Shown piece after piece: positions 23,973 through 32,827 of a stretch of DNA of 36,523 nt. This DNA comes from G026625185 sp963727835 (GTDB lineage Bacteria; Desulfobacterota; WTBG01; JAGOGO01). The notes under the pieces were generated by a model, which ran no database searches, had not been told where the DNA came from, and was given only the letters and a program-made list of their open reading frames with translations. The stretch spans positions 1 to 36,523 of the forward strand of contig CAVSIB010000017.1 of NCBI GenBank assembly GCA_963727835.1, given 5' to 3'. Both the position numbers and the translations under genes were made by a program. The stretch's first letter is position 1. The number at the start of each line of letters is the position of its first letter.

Positions 23973-24709
23973 GCTTTGATTGGTATCAGGTTAGACAGGT
24001 ATTCTTCATTGAGGTGACTCCGCACCAGCTTTATAATGGTCTCGCGGCAAGAAAAATGGGGTTGGATATCAACCTGATATGGCAATACTCCCCACACCGG
24101 AACATCAACCAGGTGGGCAATTACTTCAGGGTTAGTCTCCGACGCTGCGTTTTTTTCTGGAGAAAGGTTGTTGATAACGATTCCAGCCACAGGAACCTTC
24201 TCCGCGCGAGCTGCCCGAAGGGTAAGCAAGGTGTGATTGATGGTGCCGAGAGTCGCCCGGCTTACAATCAAAACCGGTAATTTAAACCGTTTGACAAGGT
24301 CTATAAATAAAAACTTTTGGTAAAGCGGAACCAAAAGACCTCCGGCCCCTTCAACCAACATGACGTCGTGGTGACGGGAAATGTGTTCAAATTTTTTTAC
24401 CAATTGGTTACTATCAATCGTGATTCCTTCGCGTTCTGCTGCCACCGAGGGAGCCAAAGGCTCTTTAAACTGATAGGGGACAATTTCTTCTAACGGTTCA
24501 TCCACGCCGGACATGTCTTTGAGAAACTGGGCATCCGCGGGAAGAAAACTCCCATCATCGTGTAAACATCCGGTCTCGACAGACTTCATGACGCCCACGT
24601 TTATCCCCTGTTTTCGTAATAAACCCGCCAGGCCTCCGGCAACAATGGATTTGCCCACCCCTGTATCAGTACCCGTAACAAAAAGCCCGCGAGCTGGGTA
24701 CTCTTTCAT
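23969..24709 (-). CDS. bioD: dethiobiotin synthase
   Basis: Penultimate biotin-pathway enzyme: ATP-dependent carboxylation and ring closure of 7,8-diaminopelargonate to dethiobiotin. P-loop GTDTGVGKS at residues 13-21, substrate Lys in MKSVETG, LVEGAGGLLVPL and the adenine-side INNLSP are visible. At 246 residues it is normal. Its ATG overlaps the yggS stop and its stop overlaps the next start, so it lies in a tightly coupled operon. No other bio genes are in the window. Confidence 0.95.
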   Translation of the reverse strand: MKEYPARGLFVTGTDTGVGKSIVAGGLAGLLRKQGINVGVMKSVETGCLHDDGSFLPADAQFLKDMSGVDEPLEEIVPYQFKEPLAPSVAAEREGITIDSNQLVKKFEHISRHHDVMLVEGAGGLLVPLYQKFLFIDLVKRFKLPVLIVSRATLGTINHTLLTLRAARAEKVPVAGIVINNLSPEKNAASETNPEVIAHLVDVPVWGVLPYQVDIQPHFSCRETIIKLVRSHLNEEYLSNLIPIKA

Positions 24710-25395
24710 TTTCTTCCTCCGAAAATTGCCGTACCAATTCTCAGAATCGTTGCTCCTTCGTCAATTGCCACCTCAAAGTCAGAGGACATTCCCATAGAAA
24801 GATGAGCTAAGGAAAGTGAATCAGAAAAAAAAGGAAAAAGTTTATCGCGGAGTTCTCTCAGAGTCGTAAAAAATGGCCGCACTTTCTCTGGATCCAAAAA
24901 ATAGGGAGGCATGGCCATAAGACCCTTCACGGTTATTCCTTTTAACGAGGAAACTGCTTCAAGCAGCTGAGGGAGCTCTTCTGGCTTCACCCCTGCTTTT
25001 GCATTTTCTTGGCCAATATTTACTTGGATCAATACTTCCATTGTTTTATCACGTTCGATTGCTCGTTCAGAAATCTCCTCGGCTAAGCGGGCGCTATCCA
25101 CCGAATGGATCATGGAAAATAGAGGCACAACGTGCTTAACCTTATTGGTCTGAAGGTGACCGATCATGTGCCAAGTAACTCCCTCACCAAGGTGCGGTAT
25201 CTTTTCCCTTGCTTCCTGCACATAGTTTTCCCCGAAAGCAGTTATCCCTGCTTCTTTGGCCTCCTTGATCCGATTAGTATCCACAGTTTTTGTTACTGCC
25301 ACCAGAGTAATCTCATCCGGTTTACGCCCTGTTTTTAACGCCCGGTTATAGATGCGTTCGCGAAGGCGTGCAATATTCTCGTCAATAGTCTCCAT
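24706..25395 (-). CDS. YggS-family PLP homeostasis protein
   Basis: Single-domain alanine-racemase-fold protein that binds pyridoxal phosphate and buffers B6 vitamers (YggS/PLPBP). The PLP lysine is Lys36 in LVAVTKTVDTNRI. Other motifs: FGENYVQEAREKIPHLGEGV, WHMIGHLQTNK, VNIGQENAKAGV, LSMGMSSDFEVAI, and the end GTAIFGGRK. I choose the ATG at 25395 because GGAAGGAATAC lies just before it and the family starts at this point. It overlaps the end of maf by 14 bases and the start of bioD by 4. Confidence 0.93.
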   Translation of the reverse strand: METIDENIARLRERIYNRALKTGRKPDEITLVAVTKTVDTNRIKEAKEAGITAFGENYVQEAREKIPHLGEGVTWHMIGHLQTNKVKHVVPLFSMIHSVDSARLAEEISERAIERDKTMEVLIQVNIGQENAKAGVKPEELPQLLEAVSSLKGITVKGLMAMPPYFLDPEKVRPFFTTLRELRDKLFPFFSDSLSLAHLSMGMSSDFEVAIDEGATILRIGTAIFGGRK

Positions 25396-26009
25396 GTATT
25401 CCTTCCTCGAGAAAACGGATTGCACCCAAACGCTTGAGTGCGCTCACCACTTCACACACTGGCAACCCAATAACATTGGTATGAGAACCAAAAATTTTCT
25501 CAATCATAAACATTCCGATCCCCTGGACTGCATACGCACCAGCTTTGTCAAAAGGTTCTCCGGTTTTGATATAGCTTGCGACCTCGTTATCCGTTAACTT
25601 TTTTATTGCAACCCTACTCTCCACGACTGTGCCTGCTGATTGTTTAACGTTCCGGATGATAGATGAAGAAACCAGTCATTACCGTATGTTCCCGGCCGCT
25701 CAATTTTCTGAGCATACAATTGGCATCTGCTCCCGTTCGAGGCTTACCCAGGACTTCTCCGTCAATAAACACAATGGTATCTGCCCCTAAAATCCAGCGG
25801 TCCTTAACCGTTCTTCCCACATCCCTGGCCTTAGCTTGGGAAAGCCGGGCAACATGTTCTCGGGGAGTTTCTCCGTCAATCTCTTCCTCCTCGATGTGTG
25901 GAGAAATCACATCAAATGCTATTCGCAACATTGCAAGAAGTTCTTTTCGTCGAGGGGAAGAGGAAGCCAAAATCAGTGAACCCGTGTTAGCACTCAAAGT
26001 AAACCGCAT
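25382..26009 (-). pseudogene. maf: Maf-family nucleotide pyrophosphatase, frameshifted
   Basis: Maf/YhdE-type pyrophosphatase acting on dTTP, UTP or related nucleotides. Part 1: SLILASSSPRRKELLAMLRI, EEIDGETPREHVARLSQAKA, ILGADTIVFIDGEVLGKP, REHTVMTGFFI, stop at 25644. Part 2 in another frame: VESRVAIKKLTDNEVASYIK, TGEPFDKAGAYAVQGIGMFM, GSHTNVIGLPVCEVVSALKR. Removing one base around 25650-25657 gives a 208-residue protein of normal size with the conserved Asp and Lys residues. Most likely a sequence error; otherwise the gene is split. Confidence 0.85.
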
Positions 26010-26103
26010 TCTTTCTAAAATTTTTTTTCACATTCACGTGCTCTGCATTATGACCTATCGACTTTGCACGCTTCGTCCAGTTCATGTCGCTACGTAATAA
26101 AAT

Positions 26104-26878
26104 TTAACTGTCAAATTCCGCCCAGATAACCGTGTGATCAGAAGGTTTTTGGGCTAACCGGGGCACAAGATCAATGGAAGCACAAAGCAATTTTTTTGCC
26201 AAACAGGAAGTCGCCCACATATGATCAATCCGCCATCCTAACCCACGTTTAACCGCCTGCGGAACTCTATAATCCCAATAAGTATAAAATCCTCCTTGAG
26301 GTTCGTGTTTACGAAACACATCCACAAATCCCCAAGCCTTAACCTGGGCCAAGCGCACTATGCTCGTCCGGATGAAAGCCGATACTCCCTAAAAGCCCCT
26401 TGGGGTCATAGACATCTCGTGGCTCTGGGGCCACATTAAAATCCCCCACCCATAACAAGGGGTTATCTGGTTTAAACTTGCGGGAGAAATAATCGTAGAG
26501 ACGATGAAACCATTCGAGTTTGTAGCGAAATTTTTCCGAATTCGGCGCAGAGCCCTGAGGAACGTAGGTATTTACGATCGGGATATTGCCAATCGTGGCA
26601 GTAATTATCCTCGCATCTTCCTTATTATCCCCATCGCCAAACCCAAAAAAAATATCCTTTAAAGGCGTTTTACTCACGATTGCAACACCATTATAACCCT
26701 TTTCCCCCCTGAAAGCTAAAAAGCAACCCAGCTCCTCAAATGCCTCCTGCGGAAACTCGCTATCCTGCACCTTGGTCTCCTGGAGACATAAGATATCCGG
26801 TTTTTCCTTTACTAACCATTCACGGACAATATGAAGGCGAGCCCTGATGCCATTGGCATTAAAACTTGCTATCTTCAT
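26104..26878 (-). pseudogene. xth: exodeoxyribonuclease III, frameshifted
   Basis: ExoIII/AP-endonuclease fold (EEP family) for base-excision repair. Motifs: KIASFNANGIRARL with metal Asn, ILCLQETKVQD with catalytic Glu, NTYVPQGS, LLWVGDFNVAPEPRDVYDP, then after the shift VDVFRKHEPQGGFYTYWDYR, GWRIDHMWAT and KPSDHTVIWAEF with catalytic His. The first frame ends ALGPG-stop at 26339; one base fewer in the GGCCC stretch near 26346-26350 joins the parts into 257 residues, the normal length. I take the ATG at 26878. All catalytic residues are encoded. Confidence 0.88.
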
Positions 26879-27591
26879 AAGCGAAAGCAACCTTTGTTGA
26901 ACGGGAAAAATTACATTTTTCCCTATGGTCGAGTTGTCTTCTGAAAAAAAACCACTCCCTTAAACTTAAAAATCTAATCATCTCAGGTCATCAAAGAGAC
27001 AATCAACTTTTTTTCATTTTCTCAAAATTTCACTGTCAACATTGATTTAGAGGGATATAAAAAATTTTGTCAAGAAATTTCAGAATAGACGTGAGGGGGA
27101 GGTGCTCTGTTTGGCTTTTGCTTTAGAGCGTTATGGATAGATACCGTAACATCATTAAATCATTTAAATTTTATCACTGAGCAGCCAGCGATTACCATAA
27201 GGCCCAAACGAGCTTACCTGCCTTTGGAAATCTTTTACCAACACATGCTAAACCACAACCCGCTTGGTTATCGCCCTGAAAAAATCACTAACACGGTAGA
27301 AAAATTGATCAAGAAAGCGAAGTCCCCTAAGGGAATCAGGCTGGTTCTAATTCAACTAATTTTTCCCTTTTCTGGAATAGAGCAAAATCCCTAACGTCCT
27401 CTTGAAAAAAGAGCGGAAAAGAACCCATCTCCATTTCTATCAAAAAAAGTATTATCGAAAGATAACCAAGACCTAATCCCCAAGCACCGAAGACACAACC
27501 GGGGCTTTCACCACTATAATCGTTTGTAGTTTAAAACTATGACAAGAAAATTATAAAAGCTCCGTCTCCCAATCAATCCAGAATTTTTTTC
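26879..27591. other. long intergenic region with an unassigned open frame
   Basis: About 700 bp between exonuclease III and the RRM gene. The plus strand from about 27090 to 27394 contains a protein-like open frame (separate entry). Nothing else recognised. Confidence 0.4.
27092..27394 (+). pseudogene. unassigned protein-like open frame, probably a gene remnant
   Basis: Open on the plus strand from after a TGA at about 27090 to TAA at 27392, without a plausible start codon before residue 55 or so. It reads LNHLNFITEQPAITIRPKRA, YLPLEIFYQHMLNHNPLGYR, PEKITNTVEKLIKKAKSPKG, IRLVLIQLIFPFSG. An overlapping frame just upstream reads EGEVLCLAFALERYG before a stop, perhaps an earlier part of the same gene in another frame. 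Amino-acid usage looks natural, but I do not recognise the family. It is the only plus-strand coding signal between the island and 33 kb. Confidence 0.35.
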
Positions 27592-27930
27592 CTAATACCT
27601 CCGGCCCCCGCCACCACCGCGACCACCCCCGAAGCCCCCTCTGCCTTGGCCCCCGCCGCCACCTCGATAACCTCCCTGATCCCTTTTGGGGCGAGCTTCA
27701 TTAACGGTGATGGTCTTCCCACGAAGCGTTCCACCATTGAACATTTTGATAGCTTCCTGAGCGTCTTTTTCTGTTTCCATCTCCACAAAACCAAAGCCTT
27801 TAGATAAACCGTTATATTTATCTTTGATGATATTTACGGTAACAACTTTTCCGGCCTCAGAAAAGTTGACCCGCAAATCTTCATCAGTGACTTCATTGGC
27901 CAAATTTCCAACAAATAAATTTTTATTCAT
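27592..27930 (-). CDS. RRM-domain glycine-rich RNA-binding protein
   Basis: Single RNA-recognition-motif protein: RNP2 LFVGNL at residues 5-10 and RNP1 KGFGFVEM at 44-51, with VTVNIIKDKYNGLSKGFGFV between. From about residue 85 the tail is Gly/Arg-rich (GGYRGGGGGQGRGGFGGGRG), resembling cold-inducible bacterial Rbp proteins and plant GRPs. It binds single-stranded RNA and probably acts as a chaperone. AGGAGG lies eight bases before the ATG. The neighbouring cold-shock gene upstream on the same strand suggests joint low-temperature or stress expression, though a terminator separates them. Confidence 0.93.
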   Translation of the reverse strand: MNKNLFVGNLANEVTDEDLRVNFSEAGKVVTVNIIKDKYNGLSKGFGFVEMETEKDAQEAIKMFNGGTLRGKTITVNEARPKRDQGGYRGGGGGQGRGGFGGGRGGGGGRRY

Positions 27931-28024
27931 TTAAACCTCCTGTGCTTTATCGCCTTCCCTGGGTAAAAAAAGTATTAAATCTACCCATTACCCTTAATTG
28001 AGGTGCCTTTTCACACATGCGCAG

Positions 28025-28054
28025 AAAAAAACTTCAGCATTCATAGCATGCAAG
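28025..28054 (-). terminator. Rho-independent terminator after the cold-shock gene
   Basis: On the minus strand CTTGCAT, loop GCTATGA, ATGC-TG-AAG (two-base bulge) and then seven Ts. It begins about 17 bp after the stop codon. Confidence 0.6.
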
Positions 28055-28071
28055 GTTTTTTTACGATGTTA

Positions 28072-28272
28072 TTACAAAAGTTTCACATTAATCGCCGAGG
28101 GGCCTTTCTGCCCTTGCTGGATATCGAAGCTCACCCGCTGACCCTCATAGAGAGTCTTAAATCCGCTATCCTGGATAGCGCTGTAATGAACAAACACATC
28201 TCTGCCTTCACCGGTTTCGATGAATCCAAAGCCCTTGCTTTCATTAAACCACTTTACTTTGCCTTCAGACAT
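28072..28272 (-). CDS. cold-shock domain protein (CspA family)
   Basis: A 66-residue OB-fold nucleic-acid chaperone. KVKWFNESKGFGFIE (RNP1 region, residues 5-19) and DVFVHYSAI (RNP2 region, 25-33) are the ssDNA/RNA-binding motifs; FDIQQGQKGPSAINV closes the barrel. The start is the ATG at 28272, with AAAGGAGG eight bases upstream; the longer upstream frame is only leader sequence. A gene-free leader of over 300 bp upstream would allow the long structured 5' UTR typical of this family. Confidence 0.95.
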   Translation of the reverse strand: MSEGKVKWFNESKGFGFIETGEGRDVFVHYSAIQDSGFKTLYEGQRVSFDIQQGQKGPSAINVKLL

Positions 28273-28607
28273 CTGAGCGTCCTCCTTTCTAAAAATTTCC
28301 AAAAAGCCGGGCATAATAAAGGCAGAAAAAAAAACCACCAAAACTATTGAGAGCATGGCGGTTCACCTCTGCACTTCAAAATTTTTGCCGACTTTTGCTG
28401 TGCCCAACTAACCACTGAAAATTGCATGGGCACTTTTTGAATGTGGCTACATCGTAAACCTGTTTTTGCTCAAAGTCAAGGTTTTTGTAAAAACAACGTG
28501 CCCGTAAACCTATCAATTTTTGACATGGAGTTGTTTTCTTTTCCCTGAAAAATCAAAACGCTCAGCCACATATCAAAAAGACGCCTAAAAAAAGAAAAAC
28601 ATGGGAA
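28273..28607. other. intergenic region upstream of the cold-shock gene
   Basis: No gene seen. It probably contains the cold-shock promoter and leader. Confidence 0.4.
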
Positions 28608-29408
28608 TTAGTGAGTTGCATAATTTTCAACAAAATCAGCGAGACCTTTAAAATATTGTTCTTTTCCCCCGTAGATGAGGCTATTGTGGTCAGCACGGGG
28701 GATAATGATCAGTTTTTTATTCTCTGCCCCTGAATTCGCGAAAAGAGCTTTGGCCTCTTCCAGTGGGACCAAAGAATCATATTCAGCGTGGATAATTAGG
28801 GTGGGTTTTTTAACGAGGCGAATCTTTTCTTTGTTGAAAAAATTTTTTCCTTCCTCCCACACCGGATGTTCAAAAGGGATAAGACCAAAAAGTCCTAAAT
28901 AATAACGAAAGTTCGTTGCTGAGCCGCTTTCCACAATAATTCCTGCAAGATCATCCTGATATTCCCGGGCAACTTCGATAGCGCAAAGGCTTCCCAAAGA
29001 CCGGCCCATAACAAAAAGTATCCCTGAGCAACCATGATCCTTAAGCCATTGTTTCACCCTGACAAAAATTACTTTGCCATCTTTAAGAAGGTTGGCAATC
29101 GTAGGATCACCATCACTATACCCATATCCCCGGTAATCAACAACCAGCAGGTTAAGCTTTATGTCATTAAAGAAGGGGGCAATCTCATCATAATCAGGCG
29201 CGACTTCACCGTTTCCGTGAAAAAAAAGAACGGTGGGAGAACTTCCTTGAACTTTATAAAAACGGCAGGCAATGCGTATCCCTGGTTCAACCTCAAAAAA
29301 GAGGTTTCTTGGATCATTTTTGCCCGCGTCAGGTAACCTGACAGGATAAAAAAGAACGTGATGAACCTCCGGCTGATCGAAGACTTCTAGGGGATCAAAT
29401 GATTCCAT
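28608..29408 (-). CDS. alpha/beta hydrolase
   Basis: A 266-residue serine hydrolase of the alpha/beta fold. Oxyanion motif LFFHGNGEV (61-69), VVDYRGYGYSDG (89-100), nucleophile elbow GRSLGS with Ser137, acid Asp211 in HAEYDSLVP and His241 in PRADHNSL form a complete triad. It resembles the bem46/YqiA-like or BAAT-like esterase/peptidase group; substrate unknown. No signal peptide, so probably cytosolic. It is on the same strand as the chorismatase-like gene, which ends 34 bp before its start, so it may be the last gene of that cassette. Confidence 0.88.
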   Translation of the reverse strand: MESFDPLEVFDQPEVHHVLFYPVRLPDAGKNDPRNLFFEVEPGIRIACRFYKVQGSSPTVLFFHGNGEVAPDYDEIAPFFNDIKLNLLVVDYRGYGYSDGDPTIANLLKDGKVIFVRVKQWLKDHGCSGILFVMGRSLGSLCAIEVAREYQDDLAGIIVESGSATNFRYYLGLFGLIPFEHPVWEEGKNFFNKEKIRLVKKPTLIIHAEYDSLVPLEEAKALFANSGAENKKLIIIPRADHNSLIYGGKEQYFKGLADFVENYATH

Positions 29409-29441
29409 ATGCGCCCGCTTTCTTTTTGATAATAATTTTAC

Positions 29442-30575
29442 TCATCCATAACCTTGATCGGGGCCTTCTCCACCCCCTTGTCCCCTGTCTACAAACCGCG
29501 CTCCGTTCTTTATGCCTTGCGGCTGTTTAGCAAGCAGCGCTGTTACTTCCATTTCACACAACAAATCGTCCCGACAAACAGGGGTGTCTATCTGAAACAT
29601 CGTTTTCGCGCAAGGAAACCCAGCCTCATCAACGAGGCGCAGACAGGAAGCGAAATCCTTACTCCTCTTGAGGTAAATAATGGCCTGGGCTACATCCAAA
29701 AAGGTGCCGTTAACCTGATACAGAATGTTGGACACAACTTCCAAGATAAAAGTCATTTGCCGCTCAAAATCTCCCACATGCAAGGTTTCTCCGGTTTTGT
29801 TGATGGAGGCGGTTCCACTGATAAACAATAAAGCGTTTTTCGGGAAATGAACCAGCACAGCACGACTGAACATTTTGCCATACGTCGTTGGTTCGTTCTG
29901 CAAAAGAGAAGGCTGTTGACCAAGCGACAGCGCTTCTCCGGAAAAGGCACAGAATTCGATGGACAACAATCGGCTGCCGACAACATGGCCCTGAATACTG
30001 GTGCTGGCGGGAAAAAAGTGGGGAACGGAACAATACTGTTCTTCAAAAAAGATTTTTCTTGCCTTATTAAGCAAATTGTAATCGCGCAGGATGTCTTCCA
30101 TGAAAAGCCAGGTCCGGGCAATTGCGGCATTCTGCATTTTGCCGGCGCACAACACTTCTCCAATCTCACAAAAAGCTGAAAACAGGGACCGTTCGCTTCT
30201 GACGGATGGGCTGAAGAGAGGAGCGCTGAATAACAGGTTCATTCCTTCGGTGCTTACTTTGATGGCTTTATTGTGTTTTGCTACCCGTGTCTTTCCCCCT
30301 TTTGACCGTGCAATAACCGATGCGTATTGAACGGGAAGATCCGGATGGCCGATGAGGATTAATGGTTGATTGGACCGCGAGGGAGCGATGGCGCTGGCAG
30401 AAAAAGACCCTGCTTTGGGTACCAGATGCGGCGGCACGATAATCCTTTCCTGCAGAACATATCCGTCACTGATATCGTCTGCCAAAAGCGAGCCAACATC
30501 ATTACGGACAAAGTCATTTACGACGTGGAATTCAAGACTAAAACCATCTTCGTGCAGTACTAATTGTTGCCGCAT
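29442..30575 (-). CDS. RidA/chorismatase-like protein
   Basis: A 377-residue protein related to the large two-half members of the YjgF/RidA superfamily that include chorismatases (FkbO, Hyg5, XanB2). Evidence: ARTWLFMEDILRDYNLLNKA, PASTSIQG, RLLSIEFCAFSGE, ALLFISGTASINKTGETLHV, GTFLDVAQAIIYLKRSKDF, and the C-terminal PVCRDDLLCEMEV, which resembles the CR-x-DLL-x-E segment carrying the catalytic Glu. Chorismatases turn chorismate into hydroxybenzoates or dihydroxycyclohexadienoate. Substrate here is unproven; a plain imine deaminase or other RidA activity is possible. I choose the ATG at 30575, 15 bases inside the end of the upstream gene, with AAAGG upstream, indicating coupling. GC is visibly higher than in neighbours. 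Confidence 0.7.
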   Translation of the reverse strand: MRQQLVLHEDGFSLEFHVVNDFVRNDVGSLLADDISDGYVLQERIIVPPHLVPKAGSFSASAIAPSRSNQPLILIGHPDLPVQYASVIARSKGGKTRVAKHNKAIKVSTEGMNLLFSAPLFSPSVRSERSLFSAFCEIGEVLCAGKMQNAAIARTWLFMEDILRDYNLLNKARKIFFEEQYCSVPHFFPASTSIQGHVVGSRLLSIEFCAFSGEALSLGQQPSLLQNEPTTYGKMFSRAVLVHFPKNALLFISGTASINKTGETLHVGDFERQMTFILEVVSNILYQVNGTFLDVAQAIIYLKRSKDFASCLRLVDEAGFPCAKTMFQIDTPVCRDDLLCEMEVTALLAKQPQGIKNGARFVDRGQGGGEGPDQGYG

Positions 30576-31909
30576 GATGTGTGCCTTTGAGGAAAAACCA
30601 GCCTGCCTAGGTGTCCGGTAAAACAGCAATCAGCGCCGAAGCCCTCGATTTTCTGCGTGCAAATGAAACGTCCTTCGTCAATGTCGGCGACCCTGACAAA
30701 ACCAGTGCCGGCAACCAGTAGGGCTTCCCCGTCTTTCGAGGCATTTATTCCATAACTGTCCTGCCCGCAGATATGGGGGAAAAGCGATGTGTCGATCTTT
30801 TCGGGCGAATCCATTTCAATAATCCTATGAAGTTTCATGGTGGCGGCATTGATGAGGAACACTGTGCCCGGATAGCCGCTGACACCGATCAGTGTCTTTC
30901 CCCGGTGGCGAAAAACAATATGCGTGGTAATGCGATGAAAGCGCTCATGGGTAAATTCCCCGAGCAATGCCGGGCCAATTTCCCTGAGCTGGTACTTGTG
31001 GATGATACCGGCACCAAATATGCCTACCTTGACTCCCATGAGGCCAATGTTGTGCCCGGAAAGGTAACAGACGCTCGGGTCTTCAGGGTCGAATTCTACA
31101 TGGCCTGCGGTCAATGTCGATAGCCGCCATTCCTGGCCTGTCTTTAAATCAAGAACAAGTATTTTTGAAGGTACAACACCCCTTGCCCGCACCTGTTCCC
31201 AGACACGAGGTGCGTGATCCGGCGATTGAGCGGGAATTGGCTCTTCGAGCCGCAATCCCAGCTCAGTAAGAATCAAAAATCGGTGTGAGGGGTCTAGGCA
31301 TAACTGATGCAAGGCATCCCCCAAATCCCCCCCCCAGACCTTTTCAATGTCTCCGGAACGAACCGAAAACTTCCAGATCGTCACCGAAACACCACCCCGG
31401 GGATTCAAAATGCGCCGAACAGTGGCCTCGACAGGCCAGGAGGCAAACCATAGCTCCCTTCTTTCATGATCAAACCAGTTAGTGGTGGACACGAATTGAT
31501 TTCCGACTCCAGGGTCTACTAAGAGAGCTGATTGCTCATTGAAATCCAAATGCAGAAAACGATTAAAAAGATTAAAACCTACCTGACATTTTCCGTCCTC
31601 CAGTGCAAGGTAACTGTGCGGCGCCAGACAATACTCCCACCACTGGGCTTCTGACAATCCATAGGGAAACGCATCTTTGGCAATAGACCACTTATCCCGA
31701 ACCCTTTCAAAGTCGGCTTTGCAGCTTTCATCTGCGCCCATGAGTTTGACCCGAAAAGAAACCACCGCGGGGCGTGCGGCAGAAAAAACATAATGGGTTT
31801 GGACCAGTTTGCCATTATGCAGACAAGGGGCCAGAATATCTGCAAAGAAAAAATTGGACGAAGCCAGGAGTTGTTCTCTTTGTGTTGTAGGGAGCCTCGT
31901 AAACTTCAT
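30560..31909 (-). CDS. large propeller-like hypothetical protein
   Basis: A 449-residue protein I cannot assign to a named family. It has repeated beta-rich blocks of about 40-60 residues with propeller-like phrases: RRELWFASWPVEATVRRILN, HRFLILTELGLRLEE, SKILVLDLKTGQEWRLSTLT, GKTLIGVSGYPGTVFLINAA, GEALLVAGTGFVRVADIDEG. There is no signal peptide. Family alternatives considered are WD40/YVTN-type propellers and carotenoid-oxygenase-like propellers; the iron-binding His set of the latter is not evident. Its stop overlaps the start of the RidA/chorismatase-like gene, so the two act together or in one pathway. It is GC-rich relative to flanks, suggesting transfer. Confidence 0.65.
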   Translation of the reverse strand: MKFTRLPTTQREQLLASSNFFFADILAPCLHNGKLVQTHYVFSAARPAVVSFRVKLMGADESCKADFERVRDKWSIAKDAFPYGLSEAQWWEYCLAPHSYLALEDGKCQVGFNLFNRFLHLDFNEQSALLVDPGVGNQFVSTTNWFDHERRELWFASWPVEATVRRILNPRGGVSVTIWKFSVRSGDIEKVWGGDLGDALHQLCLDPSHRFLILTELGLRLEEPIPAQSPDHAPRVWEQVRARGVVPSKILVLDLKTGQEWRLSTLTAGHVEFDPEDPSVCYLSGHNIGLMGVKVGIFGAGIIHKYQLREIGPALLGEFTHERFHRITTHIVFRHRGKTLIGVSGYPGTVFLINAATMKLHRIIEMDSPEKIDTSLFPHICGQDSYGINASKDGEALLVAGTGFVRVADIDEGRFICTQKIEGFGADCCFTGHLGRLVFPQRHTSCGNN

Positions 31910-31942
31910 TTTAATTTTACCGTTGCGGTAACCTGGATAACA

Positions 31943-32827
31943 TTATATTATTTTGTCAGGCAATATAAAAAGATCACCAAAAAAATAATTATATTGATCG
32001 GGCGTGAAAGGGCCTATGCCACAGTCAGGATAAAACGTCAGTTCACCAAATATTATTTTCCCCTTTACTGAATATAAATCAACGCGGATAAAAGGAAAAC
32101 CTTGGCATAGTTCGCTGGCAATTGTGATCATGTCTTGCAAGTTGTCTGGCTTCTCCATGACAAAATCACTGCTTAATGTCCCTTTGTGTGCGTAGATCCT
32201 GTTCCAAGCCAGATCGTACGCGGTATACTTCAGACCGTCAGCGCTGAATCTGCCTGTACAAACAAACAAAACTTCCGGTTTATTGTTGTAGCAGTAAAAT
32301 TTGTAATCTATAAGCTCATTAAATTCTTCGTTCTCTAAATACTTTTCACAGATAAGGCGAGGTTTAATATCTTTATATACCCATTCCCGGCCCAGATGGT
32401 AATAATTCCTTTTAAGCCATTTATTCATTAAATGACGGCATGTTTCCCAATTCAGGCTTTCCTTGTCCTTACATATTATATTCATGCTACTGCCGTGAGT
32501 GGCCTTGATTACAAAACGTTCAGGCAGTTTAAAAAAATCGATTTCATCTACACCATTGTACACGCCGTACAATTCATTTAAGATCCCAGCAAAACCTTTA
32601 TCTTCGAGATATAGCCTTACTTCATATTTGTCTGTTAACGTGGTCATGAGTGGCACTCTATAATATAACTTGTACCACTGTAACTTTTCATCAAATGTTT
32701 TGGGATCATTTAAGTTTGGAAAATATCCATAAGCTTCCCAATATAATAAATAAATAAATAGGTTATCCGGCAGAACTTTCAGGAATCTCCGCCTAATTCC
32801 GTTAAAAAAGCGTTTATGACCAAACAT
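31943..32827 (-). CDS. TupA-like ATP-grasp protein
   Basis: A 294-residue protein of the TupA-like ATP-grasp family (PF14305), found in polysaccharide and teichuronopeptide clusters. Seen: PNLNDPKTFDEKLQWYKLYY and DKYEVRLYLEDKGF near the start, ERFVIKATHGSSMNI, ICEKYLENEEFNELIDYKFY and the metal/ATP part FIRVDLYSVKGKIIFGELTF YPDCGIGPF. The Arg-x-Asp and Glu residues there are the ATP-grasp Mg sites. Members are thought to ligate amino acids to sugars or uronic acids of surface polymers. GGGAGAATC precedes the ATG. It is 33 bp upstream of the propeller gene. It has lower GC than its neighbour, so the cassette is of mixed origin. Confidence 0.85.
   Translation of the reverse strand: MFGHKRFFNGIRRRFLKVLPDNLFIYLLYWEAYGYFPNLNDPKTFDEKLQWYKLYYRVPLMTTLTDKYEVRLYLEDKGFAGILNELYGVYNGVDEIDFFKLPERFVIKATHGSSMNIICKDKESLNWETCRHLMNKWLKRNYYHLGREWVYKDIKPRLICEKYLENEEFNELIDYKFYCYNNKPEVLFVCTGRFSADGLKYTAYDLAWNRIYAHKGTLSSDFVMEKPDNLQDMITIASELCQGFPFIRVDLYSVKGKIIFGELTFYPDCGIGPFTPDQYNYFFGDLFILPDKII

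Noticed and set aside
28273..28356. Extended N-terminus of the cold-shock protein
   Set aside because: The ATG at 28272 has an AAAGGAGG at ideal spacing and matches the family start; the upstream hydrophobic codons are leader.
29847..30179. Plus-strand open frames opposite the RidA/chorismatase-like gene
   Set aside because: The minus-strand frame has family motifs throughout; the overlapping frames are GC-driven shadows.
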